A stretch of DNA of 57,595 nt from Hyphomicrobiales bacterium (GCA_027483505.1 JAIXUP010000005.1:30001-87595), one strand, 5' to 3'. Positions 29,780 through 38,379 are shown, counted from the stretch's first letter. The notes: a model not told the origin generated them from the sequence alone. A program made the numbers and translations.

Positions 29780-30727
29780 TCAGCGCGCCGCGATGGCCAG
29801 CGCTTCGCGCGCGATCAGATCGGGCACGACATGGTGCGGCATGTGTCCAACGCCCGGCAGCACGATCAGCCTGCCGTCGCGTGCCTCGGCGGCGATCGCG
29901 CGCGAATGGATGTCGGTCCAGACAATCGTGTCCCTGTCGCCGGCGATCGCCAGAACCGGCATGGCGAGTTCGCTGTAGCGCGGCCATTGCGAATCGACGA
30001 AGTCATACATGACCTTCACGTCCAGCGCGTTGGCCTCGAAGCTGGCTGGCCGCAGCACGAGCCGCGTCTGCGCTGTCCTGGCATAGTCCCGTGGTGCGGG
30101 CTGCGGCTCGAAAACACCGGCGATGGAGCTTTCGAGCACCAAGCTGCCGGCCGGAATCGCCACAAGACGGGAGAACAGCGCTCCGAGGACAGGCTGCGAT
30201 GCCGGATGGTAGTACCAGGTGATTTTCTTGCCGGGCCAGGGATGCGTGACGGCGCCCAGCAGGACCAGTCCGCCGACCAGATCGGGCCGTTCAAGGGCCA
30301 TGCGGGTGGAGACGGCCCCCGCCAGAGAATGGCCGATGATGATGGCGCGCGCCACCCCGATCTCGCCAAGAGCGGCGATGATCGCGTCGGCCTGGCGTGC
30401 GGGGTCGGCCATCTCGCGCCCGCCGAGGCGCTCGCTCCAGCCATGGCCGGGTCGGTCGATGGCAATCACGCGGGCTTTGTCCCGCAGCCTTGGCGCGAAG
30501 ACCGAGAACAGATCCGCATGGTGGCTCGATGCGCCGTGGATCAGCAGGATCGTCGGCGCACCCTCATGCGGCAAGCCGGTGTCCACCAGATGCAGGCGGC
30601 CATTCGGCAGCGCCACGAAGCGACCGCCCGGCGGATGGCGGCTTTCGGCATCGGCGCTGACAAAACCTGTGGCTGTCCAGCCGCCGGCCGCCAGTGCGCC
30701 GGTCAATCCAAGGGCGGTCAGAAACAT
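29780..30727 (-). CDS. Alpha/beta hydrolase, membrane-anchored or exported
   Basis: A 315-residue hydrolase with a hydrophobic N-terminus (MFLTALGLTGALAAGGWTAT), either a signal peptide or an anchor. The fold-1 pattern is clear: LLIHGASSHHADLFSVF (oxyanion region), VIAIDRPGHGWSERLGG, IIIGHSLAGAVSTRMAL with the nucleophile Ser, Asp in AIAGDRDTIVWTD and His in LPGVGHMPHHVVPD. It resembles haloalkane dehalogenase/epoxide hydrolase-like esterases but the cap domain gives no firm substrate. It runs convergent to putA, eight bases apart. Confidence 0.83.
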   Translation of the reverse strand: MFLTALGLTGALAAGGWTATGFVSADAESRHPPGGRFVALPNGRLHLVDTGLPHEGAPTILLIHGASSHHADLFSVFAPRLRDKARVIAIDRPGHGWSERLGGREMADPARQADAIIAALGEIGVARAIIIGHSLAGAVSTRMALERPDLVGGLVLLGAVTHPWPGKKITWYYHPASQPVLGALFSRLVAIPAGSLVLESSIAGVFEPQPAPRDYARTAQTRLVLRPASFEANALDVKVMYDFVDSQWPRYSELAMPVLAIAGDRDTIVWTDIHSRAIAAEARDGRLIVLPGVGHMPHHVVPDLIAREALAIAAR

Positions 30728-30769
30728 GGCGTCAGCGGGCGTTCAACAATCAGATCATCACAAGGCAGA

Positions 30770-30814
30770 GCATTGCGCACTCACAAAACCGGTGCCCCCT
30801 TTTGTGCGCAATGC
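30770..30814. repeat. Long imperfect hairpin between leftward genes
   Basis: GCATTGCGCAC at 30770-30780 and GTGCGCAATGC at 30804-30814 are perfect 11-base inverted arms; inside, CACAAAA and TTTTGTG can extend the stem with a four-base bulge. It lies between the TPR gene stop and the hydrolase start. It may end TPR transcription or be a small dispersed palindromic element. Confidence 0.5.
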
Positions 30815-30815
30815 C

Positions 30816-31445
30816 CTAGGCGTCCCGCCCGGCAACATTCGGCGTGAGCTTTTCGATGGCTTCCTTCACTCCGGCGAAGAAAGGGTGCAGTTCCTGAACC
30901 GCGCGGTAGGCGGCCAGGGCGTTGCGCTCATCGCCCTGACGCTGCAGGGCCGCCGCAGCCATGCCGAGCGCCATGAAGTGACCCGGCTCGCGGCGCAGCG
31001 TCTCACGGAAATCCACCAGCGCACGGCCGTCGTCCTGCATCAGGAAGAAAGCGACCCCGCGCACATGCCAGGCCTCGGCCCAGTCAGGCTGGAGCACAAT
31101 CACGCGGTCGAGCAATTCCACGGCCAGCGGGGCGTTCTGGCTGCCCATGGCTTCCTTCGCGCGCGCCATCAGCAGATCGGACGTGTCCGACCCGGACCGG
31201 CCCCAGCGGCGTGCGATCTGCCGGACGATGACCTCCGCTTCCTGCGCGGTGCCGGTCGCCTTCAGCCTTTCATAAAGCGTGGCGAGCGTCTGCGGCTGGG
31301 GAGGCTGCGCCTGCGGCACCTGCTGGGCCGGCGGTCGCTGCTGCGGCTGTGCCTGCGCGGATGCTGGCTGCCCCCACGCAACGGCCAGCGCGGCGGCAAG
31401 GCCTGCGCAACCCATCATTCCGGCGCGTCGCATCATCGGCGTCAT
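30816..31445 (-). CDS. Exported TPR-repeat protein
   Basis: A 209-residue protein with a signal peptide (MTPMMRRAGMMGCAGLAAALAVAWG, likely cut at ASA-Q), a Gln/Pro-rich linker (QAQPQQRPPAQQVPQAQ), then two to three tetratricopeptide repeats: APLAVELLDRVIVLQPDWAEAWHVRGVAFF, GRALVDFRETLRREPGHFMALGMAAAAL and NALAAYRAVQELHPFF. Such proteins scaffold periplasmic complexes; no specific partner is suggested by the neighbours. The frame is open to 31517, but the extra part contains the rpmJ terminator, so 31445 is the better start. Confidence 0.8.
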   Translation of the reverse strand: MTPMMRRAGMMGCAGLAAALAVAWGQPASAQAQPQQRPPAQQVPQAQPPQPQTLATLYERLKATGTAQEAEVIVRQIARRWGRSGSDTSDLLMARAKEAMGSQNAPLAVELLDRVIVLQPDWAEAWHVRGVAFFLMQDDGRALVDFRETLRREPGHFMALGMAAAALQRQGDERNALAAYRAVQELHPFFAGVKEAIEKLTPNVAGRDA

Positions 31446-31482
31446 ACGACCGAAGATAGTTGGCAAGCCCGGCGCGTCAAAC

Positions 31483-31511
31483 AAAAACAGCGGCCCGTTC
31501 CGGGGCCGCTG
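31483..31511 (-). terminator. Terminator of rpmJ
   Basis: On the minus strand CAGCGGCCC and GGGCCGCTG pair around six bases (31488-31511) and are followed by TTTTTG. It is a textbook factor-independent terminator 44 bases past the rpmJ stop. Confidence 0.88.
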
Positions 31512-31554
31512 CGGCATTCCACCAGATCGTGATCGGCTGTTTCAGCCGCCAGCG

Positions 31555-31680
31555 TCAGGCCTGCTTGGCCTTGAAGCGCTTCTGGGTCTTGTTGATGATG
31601 TAGATGCGGCCCTTGCGGCGCACCAGCTGGTTGTCACGGTGACGGGCACGCAGCGACTTCAGGGAATTGCGGATCTTCAT
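31555..31680 (-). CDS. rpmJ: Ribosomal protein bL36
   Basis: A 41-residue large-subunit ribosomal protein. The product reads [18 protein letters not shown] and continues [23 protein letters not shown], the form of bL36 common in alphaproteobacteria, in which the zinc-binding Cys residues are absent. Length and sequence match the family end to end. It is a single-gene unit with its own terminator. Confidence 0.95.
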   Translation of the reverse strand: MKIRNSLKSLRARHRDNQLVRRKGRIYIINKTQKRFKAKQA

Positions 31681-31733
31681 GACACCCACTCCTCACGCAA
31701 GGCCGCCAACCCGGCTCGCCTTTGCGTCTGTAA

Positions 31734-31762
31734 CAAGAAAACGCCGGCCTCTTCAGCCGGCG
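31734..31762 (-). terminator. Terminator downstream of dadA
   Basis: On the minus strand CGCCGGC, a seven-base loop and GCCGGCG (31742-31762) are followed by TTTTCTTG. It lies about 95 bases after the dadA stop and just before rpmJ. Confidence 0.8.
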
Positions 31763-31856
31763 GCGAATTCGGCGCTGGTATCGCGGAAGATGGCTGCGAA
31801 GTCAACTGCGTTGAGTCGCCTTCGCAGCCGGATTCCGACCGAAGGGGCCTGAGGGC

Positions 31857-33122
31857 TCAGGCCACGTTGCTGCGGGCGGTGGCCAACGCCGCAACCGCAT
31901 CGGCCGTGGCCGCCGACAGGGTCCAGCCCAGATGGCCATGCCCCGTGTTGTAGAAGACGCGCGGGTTCTTGCCGCGCATCACTCGCGGCATCATGTCCGG
32001 CATCATCGGGCGCAGTCCGGCCCAGGGCACCGACTGGCGCGTGCTCATGCCCGGGAAGTGCTTGCGGCACCAGGACACCAGCGGCTCGATGCGCTCGGCC
32101 CTGATATCCTTGTTGATGCCGTTGAACTCGGCTGTGCCGGCCACGCGGAAGCGCGTCTGGCCAAGACGGCTGGTGACGATCTTGGCCTTGTCATCGAGCA
32201 GGCTGACCCAGGGGGCCGCCTTCTGGTCTTCCGGCTCGGGCAGGCTGACAGTGATCGAGTAGCCCTTGACGGGATAGACATTGACCCGGTCGCCGAGGCT
32301 GGCCGCGATGTCGCGCGAGATCACGCCCGAGCAGACCACCACCTTGTCGAACTGGCTGACCTCTTCGGGCCATTCCTGCTCATCCAGCCTTGGTTCGCTC
32401 GAACGGTGGCGGATGGTGACGTTGTCGTCGTCCGCCTTCACGTCGAGCACCTGCGTCGCCAGCTTCATGGTGACGCCAAGCCGCTCGCAGGCGGCGGCCA
32501 GGCCGTTGGTGAACTTGTGGATGTCGCCGGTGAAATCGGACTCGGTGTAGAACCCGCCATAGATGTTGCCTTTCAGGGCAGGCTCGATGGCGGCGATTTC
32601 CGAGGGCGTCACCGCGCGACGTTCCAGCCCGCCCCTGGCGAGAAGCGCCGTTGTCTTCGCCGCCGCGTCGAAATCAGCCTTCGTCTCGTAGAAGTGCAGG
32701 ATGCCGCGCTCCTCGCAATCGAAACTGATACCAGCCTCTTCCGCCATGCGGGTGAGATGGGCGCGCGCCTCAATGGCCAGGCGCACTGTCGTGACGGTGT
32801 TTTCCTCGTTCTTCGGAATGGCGGCGATGAACTCGGCCATCCAGGACAGCTTGTGCCAGGAAGGCGTGGGGTTGACCAGCAGCGGCGCGCCGGGGGTGAA
32901 CATCCACTTGATGCCCTTGAACACGGTGGCCCAGCTGTTCCAGACCTCGGCGTTCGAGGCGGAGAGCTGGCCGCCATTGGCAAAGGACGTCTCCATCGCC
33001 GCATAGGGGTGCTTGTCGAACAGCGTGACCACGCAGCCACGCTTGGCGAGGTTGTAGGCGGTGGTCGTTCCGGTGATGCCGGCGCCAATCACGGCGACGC
33101 GGGGTTGCGATAGATCGCGCAT
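31857..33122 (-). CDS. dadA: D-amino acid dehydrogenase, DadA type
   Basis: A 421-residue FAD enzyme that deaminates D-amino acids and passes electrons to the respiratory chain. The N-terminal dinucleotide site is VAVIGAGITGTTTAYNLAKRG; FANGGQLSASNAEVWNSW, GILHFYETKADFD, FTGDIHKFTNGLA, VYPVKGYSITV and the C-terminal GLRPMMPDMMPRV and NTGHGHLGWTLS are DadA features. The start at 33122 is preceded by AGAAGGA. It is preceded by a tandem glycine riboswitch, which suggests that the physiological substrate or product relates to glycine; glycine-oxidising members exist in this superfamily, but DadA is the closest match on sequence. No racemase gene is adjacent. Confidence 0.88.
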   Translation of the reverse strand: MRDLSQPRVAVIGAGITGTTTAYNLAKRGCVVTLFDKHPYAAMETSFANGGQLSASNAEVWNSWATVFKGIKWMFTPGAPLLVNPTPSWHKLSWMAEFIAAIPKNEENTVTTVRLAIEARAHLTRMAEEAGISFDCEERGILHFYETKADFDAAAKTTALLARGGLERRAVTPSEIAAIEPALKGNIYGGFYTESDFTGDIHKFTNGLAAACERLGVTMKLATQVLDVKADDDNVTIRHRSSEPRLDEQEWPEEVSQFDKVVVCSGVISRDIAASLGDRVNVYPVKGYSITVSLPEPEDQKAAPWVSLLDDKAKIVTSRLGQTRFRVAGTAEFNGINKDIRAERIEPLVSWCRKHFPGMSTRQSVPWAGLRPMMPDMMPRVMRGKNPRVFYNTGHGHLGWTLSAATADAVAALATARSNVA

Positions 33123-33136
33123 GGACGTTCCTTCTC

Positions 33137-33155
33137 CTGCACCTCATGTGCAGGT
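33137..33155 (-). promoter_or_regulatory. Hairpin at the dadA ribosome site, possible riboswitch expression platform
   Basis: CCTGCAC, five bases, GTGCAGG form a perfect seven-base stem directly upstream of the AGAAGGA ribosome site. It lies between the second glycine aptamer and the ATG, where switching of translation would be expected. Confidence 0.45.
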
Positions 33156-33166
33156 TTGAACGCCCC

Positions 33167-33352
33167 CTCTGTCATTGGCCTGAGAGTATCACCGCGCCCC
33201 ATCATCGGAGCGGCGGCTTACACCATCGGCGGGAGCTGCGGCTCCGCTTTTCAGAGTGTGTGCCTTGATCAGCGGTCCGGTGGCCTGAGAGTTTCCGGGG
33301 CGGTTGCTCCTTCGGCGATGCAAGGCTTGCGCCATCCATCTCTCCCGCTGAT
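33167..33352 (-). promoter_or_regulatory. Tandem glycine riboswitch
   Basis: Two glycine aptamers in tandem on the minus strand. Aptamer 1 (33352-33268) has CAGCGGGAGAGA, the core CGCCGAAGGAGCAA and AAACTCTCAGG, closed by CGCTG. Aptamer 2 (33256-33167) has CTCTGAAAAG in place of the usual GGAGAG start, CGCCGATGGTGTAA and ATACTCTCAGG, closed by CAGAG. The linker between them is 11 bases, as expected for the tandem form. Aptamer 2 is less canonical. Glycine binding should change dadA expression; the direction is most likely activation, as in other tandem glycine switches upstream of catabolic genes. Confidence 0.9.
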
Positions 33353-33450
33353 GGGCTCCTCCATAGCACACTGCGATAAAGCGGCAAGACCCCTTTGCAC
33401 CGCCGGCGGGAGCGTACACGGGCCGGAATGCGCCGACCCGATGCCCACGC

Positions 33451-36400
33451 CTATTCCGCCGCCATCGGCACCGCCGGCGACAGCGGCGTGTCCTCAGCAG
33501 CCTTGTCCCGGCCGGCCCTGGCGGCTTCCGCTTCGGTGGCATGCTCGCGCCTGATCTGCTTTCTGAACCACACGGCATAGAGGGCCGGCAGGAAGAGCAG
33601 AGTGAGGAAGGTTGCGACGAAGAGGCCGCCCATGATGGTCACCGCCATCGGACCCCAGAAGGCCGAGCGCGCCAGCGGAATCATGGCGAGGATTGCGGCC
33701 ATGGCTGTCAGCATAACCGGACGGGCTCGCCGGACCACCGATTCGACGATGGCGTCCTTCATCGGCATGCCACCCTTGACGTCATGCATGACCTGGTCGG
33801 CCAGGATCAGCGAATTGCGCATGTCCATGCCAGACAGGGCGATCAGGCCCAGAAGCGCGACAAAGCCGAAGGGCATGCCGGACACATTCAGCGCCAGCGA
33901 CGCGCCGATCACGCCCAGCGGCGCGGACGCAAAGACGAGGAAGAGCTTCGGGAAGCTTTGCACCTGGATCATGATCAGCGTCAGCATGATCAGGACCATC
34001 ACCGGGAACACCGCGAAGATCGAGGCGTTGCCCTTGGCCGATTCCTCGATCGCGCCGCCGATTTCGATGCGATATCCGGCCGGCATCTTGTCCATCACAG
34101 GCTTCAGCGTCGGCCAGATCTGGCTGGTCACGGTCGGGGCCTGCACGCCATCGGCCACATCGCCGCGCACGGTGATGGCCATGTCGCGGTTCCGGCGCCA
34201 GAGGATCGGCTCTTCGTGCCCGAACTCGATGCGCGCGACCTGGGCCAGCGGGACCGCCACGCCATTGCGGGAGAGCATAGTGAGATCGCCGATGCGGCCA
34301 AGGTCAAGGCGTTCCGTCGCGACGGCGCGGGCGACGACATCGACCTTCTCGGTTCCGTCGCGCACCGTCGTGACCGTGACGCCGGACAACAGCGTCTGCA
34401 GGGTCTGCGCGATCGATTGCGGGTCAAGCCCAAGCGCACGGGCCCTCTCCTGGTCAACCTCAAGGCGCACCGACGGCGTCATTTCGTTCCAGTCGAAATG
34501 CGGGTCGAGCAGGCTCTTGTTCTGCCGGGCGATGTCGCGGACTTCGCGGGCGTAGTCGCGCACCTTCATCGGGTCGGGCCCGACCACACGGAACTGGACG
34601 GGGAAGCCGACGGGCGGGCCGAAGTTGAAGCGGTCGACGCGCACGCGGGCTTCGGACAGCGCTCCTTCAGCCACCGCCTTTTCGAGGCGGGCCTTGGTCG
34701 CCTCGCGGGTGACCACATCCCTTGCGACCACCACGATCTCCGCAAAGGCCTCGTTGGGCAGTTGCGGATTGAGGCCAAGCCAGAACCGGGGCGAACCCTG
34801 CCCGATATAGGTCGAATAACTCTCGACGCCGGGATCGTCCTTGAGCATGGCTTCGGCCTTCAGGGCGGTCGCCTTGGTGGCGCCGATGGCCGTTCCTTCC
34901 GGCAGGCGCATCTGGAAGAACAGTTCCGGGCGCTCGGAGAGCGGGAAGAACTGCTGCTGGACCTTGCCAAAGCCGTACACCGCGAGGCCGAACACGCCGA
35001 TAGTGGCCAGCACGACCTTGATGCGGTTGGTGACGCACCACTGGATGATCGCCCGCAGCACATTGTAGGTGCGGGTTTCGTAGATGGCATGCTCATGGGC
35101 GTGATGGATGCCCTTGCGGGCGGCGATCGCGGCAAAGTCCGGCAGCAGCTTGACGCCAAGATAGGGAATGAACGTGACCGCCACCACCCATGAGGCCAGC
35201 AGCGCGATCGCCACGACCCAGAAGATCGAGCCGGTGTATTCGCCGACGCCGGAGTTGGCGAAGCCGATCGGGATGAAGCCCGCCGCAGTCACCAGCGTAC
35301 CCGTCAGCATTGGGAACGCGGTCGAATCCCAGGCAGCCGCTGCAGCCTTGGTGCGCTCCCAGCCCTGCTCCATGCGCACCACCATCATCTCCAGCGCGAT
35401 GATGGCGTCGTCGACCAGCAGGCCAAGCGCGATGATGAGCGCGCCGAGCGAGATGCGGTGCAGGTCGATGCCGATGATCAGCATGATGATGAAGACGATG
35501 GCCAACACCAGCGGCACCGACATGGCGACCACAATGCCGGTGCGCCAGCCGAGCGAGAGGAAACTGACGGCGAGCACGATGGCGAGCGCCTCGACGAAGG
35601 TCATGACGAACTGGCTTACGGCCTTTTCCACCACCTTCGGCTGATCGGCGACGTGCAGGACCTCGACGCCGACCGGCTGTTCCTTCTCGAAGCGGTCGAC
35701 GACCTTGTCGACGGCCTCGCCGACGGTGAGGATGTTCGATCCGCGTTGCAAGACAACACCCACAGCGAGCGCGGGCTGGCCGCCGGCCCTGACAAGGAAG
35801 CGAGCCGGGTCCTCAAAGCCGCGCGTGATGGTGGCCACGTCGCCAAGCCGGAAGGTGCGGCCCCCGGCCTCGACCGGGGTTTCCGCCACGGCCCTCTCGC
35901 CGGCCAGCGCGCCGGTGACACGCAGGGCGACGCGCTGCGCGCTGGTTTCGATCACGCCGGCGGGCGTCACGAGATTCTGGCGCGCCAGGCTGTCAAACAG
36001 CGCCTGCGCGGGAATGCCGAGAGTGGCCAGCTTGGCATGGCTGAACTCGACGAAGATCCGCTCGTCCTGCGCGCCATAGATGTTGATCTTGGTCACGTTC
36101 GGCACACGCAGGAGTTCGGATTTGAGCCCTTCGGCGATGCGCTTGATCTGGGCGAAATCGGCCGCGTCCGCCCTGACCATGTAAAGCATGGCGTCAACAT
36201 CGCCATATTCGTCGTTGACGTTCGGCCCGATCAGCGAGGATGGCAGTTCTGGCCTGAGATCGCTCAGCTTCTTGCGGATCTGGTAGAAGAGCTCCGGCAT
36301 CAGCTGGGAGCGCGTGTTGTCCCGGAAGACAATCTGGGCCGCCATGAAACCGGGCTTTGAGTAGGTCTGGACGCGCTCGAAATAGGGCAGTTCCTGCAGC

Positions 36401-36618
36401 TTCTTCTCGATCCGGTCGGAGACCTGCGACTGCATTTCCTGGGCGGTGGCGCCCGGCCATGCAGCTGTGATCACCGCCACCTTGATGGTGAAATTCGGGT
36501 CCTCCGCGCGGCCCAGTTGCATGTAAGACGCCGCGCCGGCAATGCCGAGCGCGATCATCAGATACAGCATCAGGGCCCGGTGACGGACCGCCCAGGCGGA
36601 GAGGTTGAAGCCTGACAT
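33451..36618 (-). CDS. RND efflux pump, inner-membrane transporter (AcrB/MexB-like family)
   Basis: A 1055-residue proton-driven exporter. TM1 is ALMLYLMIALGIAGAASYMQL; the first porter domain begins EDPNFTIKVAVITAAWPGATAQEMQSQV; TM2-6 hold VSFLSLGWRTGIVVAMSVP and GALIIALGLLVDDAIIALEMM, which contains the paired Asp of the proton relay; the second half mirrors this, with GFVALLGLIALSGMDMRNSLIL. AEDPNFTIK is typical of the HAE-3/MexK-like subgroup found with a single adaptor. The start at 36618 has GGGGAG upstream; the frame is open to 36702 but that part lies within the adaptor gene. The gap to the adaptor stop is 16 bases. No outer-membrane factor is present. Confidence 0.94.
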   Translation of the reverse strand: MSGFNLSAWAVRHRALMLYLMIALGIAGAASYMQLGRAEDPNFTIKVAVITAAWPGATAQEMQSQVSDRIEKKLQELPYFERVQTYSKPGFMAAQIVFRDNTRSQLMPELFYQIRKKLSDLRPELPSSLIGPNVNDEYGDVDAMLYMVRADAADFAQIKRIAEGLKSELLRVPNVTKINIYGAQDERIFVEFSHAKLATLGIPAQALFDSLARQNLVTPAGVIETSAQRVALRVTGALAGERAVAETPVEAGGRTFRLGDVATITRGFEDPARFLVRAGGQPALAVGVVLQRGSNILTVGEAVDKVVDRFEKEQPVGVEVLHVADQPKVVEKAVSQFVMTFVEALAIVLAVSFLSLGWRTGIVVAMSVPLVLAIVFIIMLIIGIDLHRISLGALIIALGLLVDDAIIALEMMVVRMEQGWERTKAAAAAWDSTAFPMLTGTLVTAAGFIPIGFANSGVGEYTGSIFWVVAIALLASWVVAVTFIPYLGVKLLPDFAAIAARKGIHHAHEHAIYETRTYNVLRAIIQWCVTNRIKVVLATIGVFGLAVYGFGKVQQQFFPLSERPELFFQMRLPEGTAIGATKATALKAEAMLKDDPGVESYSTYIGQGSPRFWLGLNPQLPNEAFAEIVVVARDVVTREATKARLEKAVAEGALSEARVRVDRFNFGPPVGFPVQFRVVGPDPMKVRDYAREVRDIARQNKSLLDPHFDWNEMTPSVRLEVDQERARALGLDPQSIAQTLQTLLSGVTVTTVRDGTEKVDVVARAVATERLDLGRIGDLTMLSRNGVAVPLAQVARIEFGHEEPILWRRNRDMAITVRGDVADGVQAPTVTSQIWPTLKPVMDKMPAGYRIEIGGAIEESAKGNASIFAVFPVMVLIMLTLIMIQVQSFPKLFLVFASAPLGVIGASLALNVSGMPFGFVALLGLIALSGMDMRNSLILADQVMHDVKGGMPMKDAIVESVVRRARPVMLTAMAAILAMIPLARSAFWGPMAVTIMGGLFVATFLTLLFLPALYAVWFRKQIRREHATEAEAARAGRDKAAEDTPLSPAVPMAAE

Positions 36619-36634
36619 GGCGGCAGCTCCCCGC

Positions 36635-37735
36635 TCAGTTTGTCGGTGCGACGATACGCACCTTCTGGCTGACATCGAGCTTCTGCACGCCGAGCGTGAC
36701 AACCTGCTCGCCTGCCGCGACGCCGCTGCGGACCAGCACGTCGCGCGCCTCGTAACCCATCACGTCGACCGGCTTCAGCGTCAGCACGCCGTCGGCCGGA
36801 TTGACCACGTAGACGGACGGCCCCTTGCCCTGGTTGAACAGGGATGACAGCGGCAGTCTGGCAACCTGTTCATTCTCCCGGTCCGAAACCGTGACGGTTG
36901 CGGTCAGGCCAAATTCAAGGTCGGCGGGCGGGCTTTCGATGGTGAAGCGCGCCTGATAGGTCCGGGTTGCCGGGTCCGCCGAGGGCGACATTTCGCGCAA
37001 CGTCGCAGGAAAGGTCCTGCCCGGTTCCGACCACAACGCGACCGACGCCTTGGCGGAGCGCACGCGGTCGATCAGAGCTTCTGGAACCGAGACAACGGCC
37101 TCGCGGCTGTCGAGCCGCGCCAGCCGGAAGGCCGTCTGTCCCTGGGCAATGACCTGGCCAGGCTCGATCACGGCGGCGGTAATGACGCCGTCTGCATCGG
37201 CGCGGAGCGCGGCATAGTCCAGGCTGTTGCTCGAAAGACTGAGGGCGCGCTCGGCCCGCGACAGCCGGCTGCGCGCTTCCTCGACTGCGGCGCGCTGGCG
37301 GTCAAAGGCCGATGCCGTGCTCCAGCCATCACGCCGAAGGGTCGCAATGCGCTTGTCCTCGGCATCGGCCTGGGCAAGGGAGGCGCGCGCGGCGGTGACT
37401 TCAGCCTCTGCCTGCTCGCGTTGCAGGCCAAGATCGACCGCGTCGAGCTGGGCCAGAACCTGGCCAGCCCTGACGCGCTCGCCGGTCTGGACGAGCCTTG
37501 CCGCGACCTTGCCGCCGATCCTGAAGCCGAGATCGCTCTCGATGCGCGGCCGGACCGTTCCGACAAGGGTCCGGCTTGGGCTGCGCGGCTCGAACACAAC
37601 CGTCTGGACGATCACCGCGCGCGCTTCGGCCGGCTTGTCCGCCTTGCCCTTGCCCTCCGTGCACGCGCCGGCCGCCAGAAGCAGGAGCAGAGCGGCAGCG
37701 GTGATGGATGGTCTCGGCATCGGCTTGTCCTGCAC
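36635..37735 (-). CDS. RND efflux periplasmic adaptor (membrane fusion protein)
   Basis: A 366-residue adaptor. The signal LLLLLAAGAC gives a likely lipidation Cys at about residue 25, usual for these adaptors. Then come the barrel/lipoyl half (RTLVGTVRPRIESDLGFRIGGKVAARLVQTGERVRAGQVLAQLD), an alpha-helical hairpin (about residues 105-170), the second lipoyl half (LRADADGVITAAVIEPGQVIAQGQ) and a C-terminal beta domain. It starts one base after the TetR stop, so the regulator and the pump are one operon. Confidence 0.92.
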   Translation of the reverse strand: MQDKPMPRPSITAAALLLLLAAGACTEGKGKADKPAEARAVIVQTVVFEPRSPSRTLVGTVRPRIESDLGFRIGGKVAARLVQTGERVRAGQVLAQLDAVDLGLQREQAEAEVTAARASLAQADAEDKRIATLRRDGWSTASAFDRQRAAVEEARSRLSRAERALSLSSNSLDYAALRADADGVITAAVIEPGQVIAQGQTAFRLARLDSREAVVSVPEALIDRVRSAKASVALWSEPGRTFPATLREMSPSADPATRTYQARFTIESPPADLEFGLTATVTVSDRENEQVARLPLSSLFNQGKGPSVYVVNPADGVLTLKPVDVMGYEARDVLVRSGVAAGEQVVTLGVQKLDVSQKVRIVAPTN

Positions 37736-38347
37736 TCAAATCTTCAAGGCATCGATAATGAAGTCGACGAGCGCGCGTGACTGCGCGGCGTCCTGCGGTC
37801 CCATCCGTTCGCTTTCCGCGATCAACATCGGATGCAGGATGCAGGAACAGCTCTTCTTCACGAGCAGTGCCGTGAGCATTACATCGGTGTGCGGCCGGAA
37901 TTCGCCCTGCGCGACGCCTTCCGCGATCAGCCTCGCAATGCAGCCGACCAGAAAGGTCATGTGCTCCTGGACCACGGCCCAGTTCTCTTCCATGGCGATC
38001 GCCACCATTTCGTGCATGCGACGCTCGGCCGTGTAACGGCTCTTGTTGAACGCATTGAGCGCCAGCAGGACGTCCTGGAGCCGCGTCGCAGCTGAACCGC
38101 CGTTGGCCATGATCGTGGTGATGATGTCATGGCTCTCGTTCAACAAACGCTTGCAGATCGCCTGGTTGATCGCGCCCTTGGACGGGAAGAAGCGGTAGAT
38201 GTTCGCGCTTGACATGCCCAGTGCCTCGGCTAGGTCCGCCACGGCGGTCTTGGCGTAACCGACACGCCGGAAATGCTCCTCGGCGACGTCGAGGATGCGC
38301 GTGATTGTCTCCTCCGCCGAGAGCTTCTGCCGGATGTTCATGTCCAA
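37736..38347 (-). CDS. TetR-family repressor of the efflux operon
   Basis: A 203-residue regulator. Residues about 12-60 hold the helix-turn-helix (ETITRILDVAEEHFRRVGYAKTAVADLAEALGMSSANIYRFFPSKGAINQAI); the C-terminal ligand domain is not assignable to a known compound. SCSCILHPML near the end has two Cys separated by one residue, which could sense thiol-reactive compounds, but this is speculation. It is the first gene of the TetR-adaptor-RND operon, and a perfect palindrome seven bases upstream of its ATG is the likely operator. A second ATG at 38341 is possible. Confidence 0.9.
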   Translation of the reverse strand: MDMNIRQKLSAEETITRILDVAEEHFRRVGYAKTAVADLAEALGMSSANIYRFFPSKGAINQAICKRLLNESHDIITTIMANGGSAATRLQDVLLALNAFNKSRYTAERRMHEMVAIAMEENWAVVQEHMTFLVGCIARLIAEGVAQGEFRPHTDVMLTALLVKKSCSCILHPMLIAESERMGPQDAAQSRALVDFIIDALKI

Positions 38348-38353
38348 CTGTCA

Positions 38354-38379
38354 TGAAAAATGGTGATTGTCATTTTTCA
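38354..38379. promoter_or_regulatory. Palindromic operator for the TetR-adaptor-RND operon
   Basis: TGAAAAATG (38354-38362) and CATTTTTCA (38371-38379) are perfect nine-base arms with an eight-base spacer, ending seven bases before the TetR start. A direct repeat of ATGACA lies within it on the minus strand. Position and symmetry fit autorepression by the TetR protein. Confidence 0.65.

Noticed and set aside
33451..36702. Frameshift or fusion of the RND gene with the adaptor
   Set aside because: The frame only appears to overlap the adaptor; the natural start at 36618 has a ribosome site and leaves a 16-base gap.
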